From Parambassis ranga (taxonomy: Eukaryota > Chordata > Actinopteri > Ambassidae), in assembly GCF_900634625.1 (NCBI RefSeq), contig NC_041030.1, positions 3,162,001 through 3,226,000 on the forward strand: DNA of 64,000 nucleotides. The letters run 5' to 3'. Below the pieces are notes generated by a model. It was given only the letters and a program-made list of their open reading frames with translations. It was not told where the DNA came from and searched no databases. Made by a program: the position numbers and the translations under genes. Within the stretch, counting starts at the first letter, position 1. Every line of letters starts with the position of its first letter. Shown piece by piece: positions 53,201 to 61,700 of this stretch.

Positions 53201-56200
53201 TTATAGGTGTTTATAGGTGCATAATAAAAGTATTACAGTGATGTTTTGATTCAGTGCAGTATGACCAGATCATATCATGACTGGCTTTTCCTCACTCTGA
53301 TCACTATCTGCTTAACATGTCTCCTCATTTCCCTGCAGGAACCCTGTGGAATCTGTCGTCCTATGAACCCCTGAAGATGGTGATCATCAACCACGGCCTA
53401 CAGACCATGACCAACGAGGTCATAATCCCCCACTCAGGTTGGGAACATGAGCCCAACGAAGACTCAAAGCCGCGCGACGCGGAGTGGACCACCGTGTTCA
53501 AGAACACTTCGGGCTGCCTCAGGTAAATTAGCATCGCTGGGCTTGTTTTTAACCAACAGACATATGCCTGGACTGTGTTTTTAGAGCTCAAGCGGATTGA
53601 AAGCTTCTGAGCTAGCAGGAAGAAAGTATGCACACATACATGAAGGGAAACCACAGAGCCAGGTGGCAGATTTATTTTATGGAGGTGAAAGGTTAAACGT
53701 GGACACATTTCAGTGACTGTCCTGGATTTTATAGCTCAACATACCCACGTCTGTGAATGACAAGAACAAAACCAACTTCAGTTTGTTTTTCCAAAGATAC
53801 CAGCTGCAGAAGGAGACAGGTGTGATGTATAAGAGACTGATGGCTGACCCTGATTTAAGCTGTGCAGGAACAAAAAGCAGTAATGATACCGCAGACGCTG
53901 TGCTCCTGTTTATCTGTATGTATGTGAGGTATGAGGGATCACTGCATGTCTTTCCTGTCTTCAGGAAGACATAAAACTATTTATGATACACTGCTGACTT
54001 CTATCCTCACGTTCGACCCCATGCAGTGTTGATCCTATGTCCTTCCTCCTTTTCCCCATTCCCATTCTAATTGGGGCCGGTTAACTTTGTTACCACACAA
54101 ATGAAGTTAGTGTCAAGCTTCTTGAGTAAATTAAAGTGTAGCATGCATCTGTGCTCCCTCTTGTTAAGGACAGCTACATGCAAACAGCAGCATAAAAACA
54201 TAGCTTATGACATGAATATTTATATTTGAGATACACACACTGAAGCAGGAATGACTGAGTCAGACTTCTGTGTTGTGACTGTGCTCAGTGAGAACGGCAG
54301 AAACCTTGACTTCTTGTGTCAGTCATCCAAATGAGTGTTAACTTCTCCATTTCCACATTGACATACTTCACTGTTAAAGCAGCGTGACTCATACAGCCAT
54401 TCTGCTGACCCTTTCTGCTCCATTTGTTTTAAATATGGAAGCATGCCTCAGCTCTAAACTTCCCCTATACACGCACACACACACACGCACACACCCCGTT
54501 CTGGCTTTGAGAAGTTACAGTTACATCGCTCTCTCTTCATAAAACTGCAGGACAATTGTTTAAATTGAACCCGTTAGTCAGGAAACCCCGGCACCGTTTC
54601 AGTTTGACCTAACAGAGATACAGCTACGCTGGTGGGTTCACTTTACCTAAAAGTTAAGGCCACTCAACACAAGACTCACATCAGTCCACTGTTTATGTGT
54701 CCACCTTTAGAAAATGAAACATAATAACACTTGTTGTGTATAATTTAATCTCTGCTTTGACGTCATGTCCATTCCTAAGTTTGCCTTCCTTGTCGGCTCG
54801 CATACTTACAACTGCTTGAACGTCTGAGCTCTCAATGCATTGCTTTGTGTTACAAATGTGTCTTCTCATAAGCATATCTTTCTGGATCCTTCTGGCAGTT
54901 GATTACAGTTTCACAAGTAATATGTAATATTCACCAAACACTATTATTATTCTACACTTTACAGACGTGTACAGAGAGAAAGGCGGGAAAAAAATCCTTT
55001 CTCCATCAGACGTTCTCTGCCTTTACGCTTTCATCTACGTCTTGAGCTCCTGTTATTAACTTCACAGCAGTTTTTCTCTCTGCTCGTCTACCTTTCTGTT
55101 TGTGAATCTGTGATTTTGGCTTCAGCTCAGAGTGACAGACTGTAGTAAAATGTGTGTGTGTGTACGTGGTTTATCGCACCTCACGTCTGTGTGCTGTTTC
55201 CAAGCCTGTCTAGACGGCAATCTGAACTCTTCCTTGCACCAGACTCAGCAGTGTGCTGGTTGGCATCCAGATCAACATCCAAAAGTATCAGAGTGTATTT
55301 CACATGTTATTGCAAAACTTAAGAATTTTATGCTGAGTTGAAGACCAGGTTATTGAACCAAGAGCGAATAAATGGAGTGCTCTGAATAAAGCCGAGGAGA
55401 GTCATAGAGAAGTCATGAAATTTTACATCAGGGCCACAGTGGGAACACTGCCCTCTGCCTCTCACTGGTTCTCATCATCTTTCTTGTGTTTTCTGTCATT
55501 ACCCTTTGGCTCTCTTTTATGTGTATGTTTTTCTTTAACCGTCACTCTTATTAGTCTGGATGCCACTTATTTCATATTTGACACATATCTAAATATCTCA
55601 TCATCGCTCTTAACTCCTTTGACTCTCATGCGGGGCCATGCTGACGAGAATGTGTCTCCATGGTAACTGCAGCTAAGCCCACAGTTGCCTAGGTTTGTGC
55701 ACTGGAGAGAAGTGCTGATGCCAGGGAGAATCTGTTTACTCACGCCAACAGAGACACAGCTTACACCTCAATAAAGCTGGGAATAGTTTTATTATAACAG
55801 GCTCCTCTGTCGATAGGGACTCGCTTATTTACAGTGTTTATGCTGTGGGCTTATTAAATAGGAAACTGTGTGTGTTGGATGGTGATGAGGGTACTGTTCT
55901 ACCCGTCGCCTGGCTACTTGAATGATTTAGTTAAAATTCATCATTAGACAAGTTTAATTTAAAATGAGTAAAAGTCTATTTTCCACAATTCCTGCAGCTT
56001 TGTGTAGAACCACAATTTTTATGTCATCTGTTGTACATTTAATTAAGTATTATACCCAAGAAATGTACTTATATAGTGTATATAGTGTACAGTATGATAC
56101 ATTTGAGCAACTACATGGTTTCAAAGATTTTGTGCATGTTTACCAATTTTCACAATATGGCGTCACTAGTGATGTGATTTGGACACGTCTATGTTTAAAT

Positions 56201-57954
56201 CACATTCGCTGACATTGTTATGTACCTATACAGTGGAAAGCTCATTACCATGTGCCTTATTGTGCATATGATGATACATCACCTGCAAAAATATTGTCTG
56301 TAATTTGTGGTGGAATATTGTGGATGGAGATTTGACGGATTACGTCACAGATGGGGCTTTATGGCATTGAAAATGTTCTTTTTTTCTCTCTCTATCTATC
56401 TAACTGTGTTTTTTAACTTTAAACCAAAGAGGCTGTATTTTCCTCACTTATCTAAATGACCACCCACTTTTTTGGTTTTGCTGATACAACAATCAACCAA
56501 TTCTTGCTTTATAGACAGATAATCACTCACTACTGTGCAATTACCCCAAACAACAATAACATGATGTTACCAGAAAATTAATTTCCGCAAACCACCCCCG
56601 TTTTTATTCAGACATAAGATTAGGTAAGAGGCTATATCAATACACCAAATCAAAGATGGATTTAGATTCGATAAAACCCAAGCGGAGTGTGCACATATGG
56701 TCCTGCCATGCTGCCTTTGACCTTGTGGAGGTCACCTGTGACTCCATCCATCTCAATCAGTCTTGCTTCAGTCTATTTCTCTCAGCTGTTCTATTGTCCT
56801 CTCGTGGCTGCAATGACTCTGAGTGACCTTCACATCAGCACTTGGTCTGATAAAGCCGACACACTATAGACGCATTGAGATCTGGGTGACGGGCTGTCAG
56901 ATACTGAAAGACGCAGATGGACCTCTGAATGCACAGCCACTTATTCTTTTAACGATAAAAATGCAGCACAGAGACACAAAGAAAATGTCCAGAGTTTTCT
57001 GACTTGTAACATTACACAAAGACCTGAATACATGTAGGATTTTATGGTGTGAATTGATGCATTGTAGTATCCTTTTCTCCTAGTTGACCTTGTGCTTTAG
57101 AGGAGAACTACTTTCCTTCATTTTCTGCATTTGATTATCAGTGAAAAACAAAATATCATGATGCATTCTCAAACTATGAGAGTAAAAACACATTTTCTAA
57201 AGGTCATAAGAGCTGCTAACAATAAACCCTACATAACACCACTAGAACCCGTCCACAGACAACAGCAGCTCCTGTCCCTTTCTGCGCTGACAGATGTCTA
57301 GTCTATAAACCTCACATAAGACAACTGCTACTCCTACAAATGAAACAGCTGACAATAAAACTCCTGTGTCTGTCTGATCCAAATTCACTCCTGTCAAATA
57401 AATCCAAGGCAGCCGCTTCTTTGGATCTGTTTACGTGGAGGTGGTGACTGTTTTCTGAGACTTAAAAGTGGGATGAGTGTGATTTATGAGCGTGTGTGTG
57501 TGTGCAGATGGCTGGTGCTGTCTGTCTGGTCTCTAACAACCGACCAGGAAGATGGCAAGGACTAAGGCTGGTGATGATGTGTGTGTTTTTGTTTCTATAT
57601 TATTATTAATTACTGTCACTATTACAGTAGGCTGTTGCTTCCACATGTGTAGCAGTGTTGGATCTACTAGGTGTTTGAGTCCACACAGCACAGCAAAGGA
57701 CTCCCATTCTGCTTACCTCTGCAAGGCTGCCACTCTTCTGTAGGACTAACTGGGGGTCGGCTAATGGGATTATGTGGGTTGGAAGCCCTCATAAATGAAG
57801 TCCCCGGTGAGGAGCAGGGAGCCCCAGCTATCCCTTAACCCTCTTTAAAGCCTCGCCTTTCACAGTCAGTCAGACAGCCACACTAAGACTGCTCCAGCTC
57901 TCTGCATATAGGAGCTGTGCTCAGGGCGCTGGCTGGTGTAACAGGGATGGCATT

Positions 57955-58030
<76 letters not shown>

Positions 58031-58697
58031 TTTCCTGAAGCCATTTGGCTTTATTACATTGTACTTTTGAGGCACACACGGAGGATAAAGGCCACAGGTC
58101 AAAGTGAGAAAATGACAGGCTGGAGGAGACTGTTTACTGCTATTAGCTGTACACCTGCTTATCATTGTCAACAACTGCTGTTTAAAGTGCACTGTCACAA
58201 ACAATAATGTATTTAGCTCTAGTTGTCCTTTCTTGAACTTTGAAGAGGAAATTAAATGCTGACTGTACTTAACATAATACTAAAGATAGTTTATCTGTCT
58301 AAAAATGATGACAGCTGTGACACTGTGAGTGAGCGGGATTACAGTAATCACTTTTTACGGACACATTTTCCACGTGTATAGCACCATCTTGTCCTAATAT
58401 ACACTGGTTGTTTAGTGTGAAGGTCCCAACGGTGGCAGCTCTGTAAATGACTACCAAGAGGATGCAAGGGAGGTCACATTTGTACTGCTACTGGAGGCAG
58501 TGATGTATTTTTACAGGAAAATATTGCTCATTCTTTTTCTCTTAGTTGGCAATGTGTTTGTTAGCTAGTGGGGCTGAAATTGAAGAACCTTACTGTTAGC
58601 CACAATGCTAGCATTTGTAGTGCCCACTTTGTAAATGAGCATGAAGTGGAGTCATTTTTCAAAGACAAATAAACATAGATATAAAATATCTAAATGC

Positions 58698-58733
<36 letters not shown>

Positions 58734-61700
58734 CATATAGAAACGTGAGCTCAGATGGGGCTGAAGCCCGGCGCAGACTGAGGGAATGTGAGGGTTTGGT
58801 GGACGCCCTGCTGCACGCTCTTCAGTCAGCTGTTGGGAAGAAGGACATGGACAATAAGGTAAGACCAGATCTGACTCATCCTGGGACTTCACTCCTTACC
58901 AGGTAAAGTGTTCGGTGAAATACACTTCTTCTCTCTTTTTACACCTAGTCTGTGGAGAACTGCGTTTGTATTATGAGAAACCTGTCCTACCAAGTCCACA
59001 AAGAGGTGCCAGGGGCCGAGAAGTTCCAGGACCCCTCGACCCTGCAAGCCCCCGGGTCAGCGGGTCCACAGAGGAAGAAGAAGGATGACGCGGGCTGCTT
59101 CGGAGGCAAGAAGGCCAAAGGTGAGGAGGACAGAGGGATTTTATTAAAAAATAAACATTTGATTACATTTTATGGAACTTATCCCCCTGCAGAATATCAC
59201 CCTCATAGGATAGGCCAATAATGTTTAAGTCAACGCATCGACACCAAATTCATTTCAGCCCAACAACCCTGATATGTAGGTGTAAAGAAGAGCAACTTAA
59301 CGGCTGTGTTCAAACTGTTAAACAAGATAATAAAGGCGTCTGTAACGGTGTCATCTGCACATCAGGACGTTATCGACTGCTTAACAGATGTTCCATGTAT
59401 GTAGGTGTTACTAAATACGTTGTTAATGGGCGTTCTTGCTGGGTGTTAGCTCTACAACAACGATGGCTGTCATTAATCAGTCAGCTAATGAGGTGTGACT
59501 ACCAGCCAGTGACCCTTGACTTGTAACGACTCATCAGAGGCTCCCATCAGTTTCAGGGTGCTTATACAGATTTATAGAGAAACCAATTAACCACCTGAAT
59601 ACTTTGACACACTCTGAATAGTGTGAAAAATAGTGTGTTTTGTTTAGCTGCCGCACACCCTGAAGGTGTTCTTTGAGAAGAAGTGGCTCAGGTAGAGGAA
59701 CATTAAATGCAGCTATAAAGGAACATGGAGGCGGGTTGTTAAGCAGCACTGCTTGGTAATTTGTTACCTTAAGTGGGCTAAATTTGGCTTCCTGCTCAGT
59801 TCATGTCACATTCAGTGTAGAATATAGCATTGTGATCAGTATGCGCACAGCAACTTGTGCTTTGTTTTATGTAATGAAGGCTCTGATTCTTGGCTTCCTT
59901 TCTTTTCTTCCCACGCAGGAGTGTGATTGTGCTGTTTTTTATGTATATGTATATGTTTAGCACTGTGACTCTCCACCATGCCTTTTCTTTCTTCTTCTGT
60001 GCTCGCTCATCTGAATATCTATTATTTTCCTTCATGTTTCACACATCTCTCACTATTTATCACCAAAAGCCATCCCACTAATGCCACCTCTTTGAACATG
60101 CTTCCCACAGAACACCTATAGTCCTCTTTTTTTCTATTTTGTCTACACCAAAATGGGCCACTGTCTGAATTTATTAGCCATAGGAAGTGCTCTTAAGATA
60201 ATCCTATATTTGATGAACCAAGTCAAATTAAATCAATAAAGGTTTTCAGTATCCAACAATAGATTTAGTCCCAGGTATAGATCTTTATGACATTTCAAAC
60301 ATGGGAAAATTAAGTTCTATGACTTTTCCACATCCACCATATTGATTTAACACATCCAACAAATGGCAACAGCAGCAGAGGCCCTATACAGAGATATACT
60401 GTATTCAAGGCGTCTGGCTGACTGAGGGAGGATCTCCTATTGCAATCATAAATTTTGAACTGACAAATGAGCATCCATTAGCAGACAGCTAGGGTGTTTT
60501 AAACAGAATTACATTGCAGTAAGAAATAGGAAAGGGCATGTGCCTTTTTTGGTTTAGTTTAGTGATGTATAATCAATACCATATTAGCCAAATGAAATAA
60601 AATGTGAGCTTTTTTGCCTTCATTCACTACTATTTATAGAGGACTTACTCACAGCGTCCTTTATGTGAATTGTAGGCAGTTTTGGTACACTGGCTTGAAT
60701 AGAAAGTGGGATGGCTCTCTTAAAACAGCTCTGCATCCTTCTCTGTTTTTGTCTTTATTTCCTTCCTCTTCGCTCTGTCACCCTCTGTATTCAGTAAATA
60801 TAACTCTTTATGTGCAGAAGAAAAAATGTGACATGTATACTACAACCTCTTGACACACACACACACACAGCCTTTTCACCATGCCTCTTCTCTCTTCTCC
60901 CTGCTTTGTGTTTTTTGGCATTGCTGCTGCTTCCTTGGCTAACTATAGAGGAATGGTTTAATCAAGGTGAGTGCCCCCACCACCCCCCCCAGCTCCCCAC
61001 TCATCTGTTCTCACCTCACCTCTCCTTCCTCACCATCCTCTCCCTCCTCCTTTCCCCTGGCTTTAGAATATAGTAAGAAGTAGTTTTGGGTGTCCTCCAG
61101 AAACCTGAAAAAGTTCCAAGGACTTGAGAAAATCAGGGTGTTTCATTCATTCCACATGCATTCCCTCACCATACCCCACCTACCGTAGCAAGTATTAGTA
61201 GGCGCCACCTGTCCTAAACTCCTTTAGTTTGTTAGAACTAGTTTTTTTTTGTCAGTCCTCTGAAATGGGTGAAAGGTAGCTGGTAAGTCCATCCTTTTCC
61301 TATCAGGTTTGTAAGTAGAGCTTGACGAATCAAAATTGATCAAAGATTAAAAAAAAAAATGAAAAGCACAAATATATCTCCGACATTTTAGCCCAGATAA
61401 AAGTACATTACTTTCAGATGCCATTAACTGAACCCTTCAGCTCTAATCCCTCTGCTGAGGCATAAATGTCAAGCTCTGCTGTAGCCTTTGTTTTTGTCTG
61501 TGTTTGTTTGTTAATTGGAATTTCAAATCATTTGGAGTTTTGAAACAGATTTGTATGGATGCTGCTTACATCTATGAACACATTATTCACAATCTTTGGA
61601 ACATTTTGATGACATTTTAGAAATATAGACACAGATATTACTCTGTATTAACTATAAACATGGACTATAAAGCATGAAAACAGGATATCCTTATCTTTCC

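Larger units (their letters stand above)
44523..53338 (+). other. arvcf intron between exons 5 and 6 (8.8 kb)
   Basis: It contains a TA-rich satellite at 47151-47350, a Tc1-like transposase relic at 49808-50175 and a possible second relic at 49350-49590. An open frame at 48233-48568 is driven by low-complexity sequence. No additional exon was recognised. Confidence 0.8.
53523..58740 (+). other. arvcf intron between exons 6 and 7 (5.2 kb)
   Basis: No coding segment was recognised. A (TA)n tract lies at 57963-58020 followed by (CA)5, and the intron ends in the (TG)15 run against the exon 7 acceptor. Confidence 0.8.
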
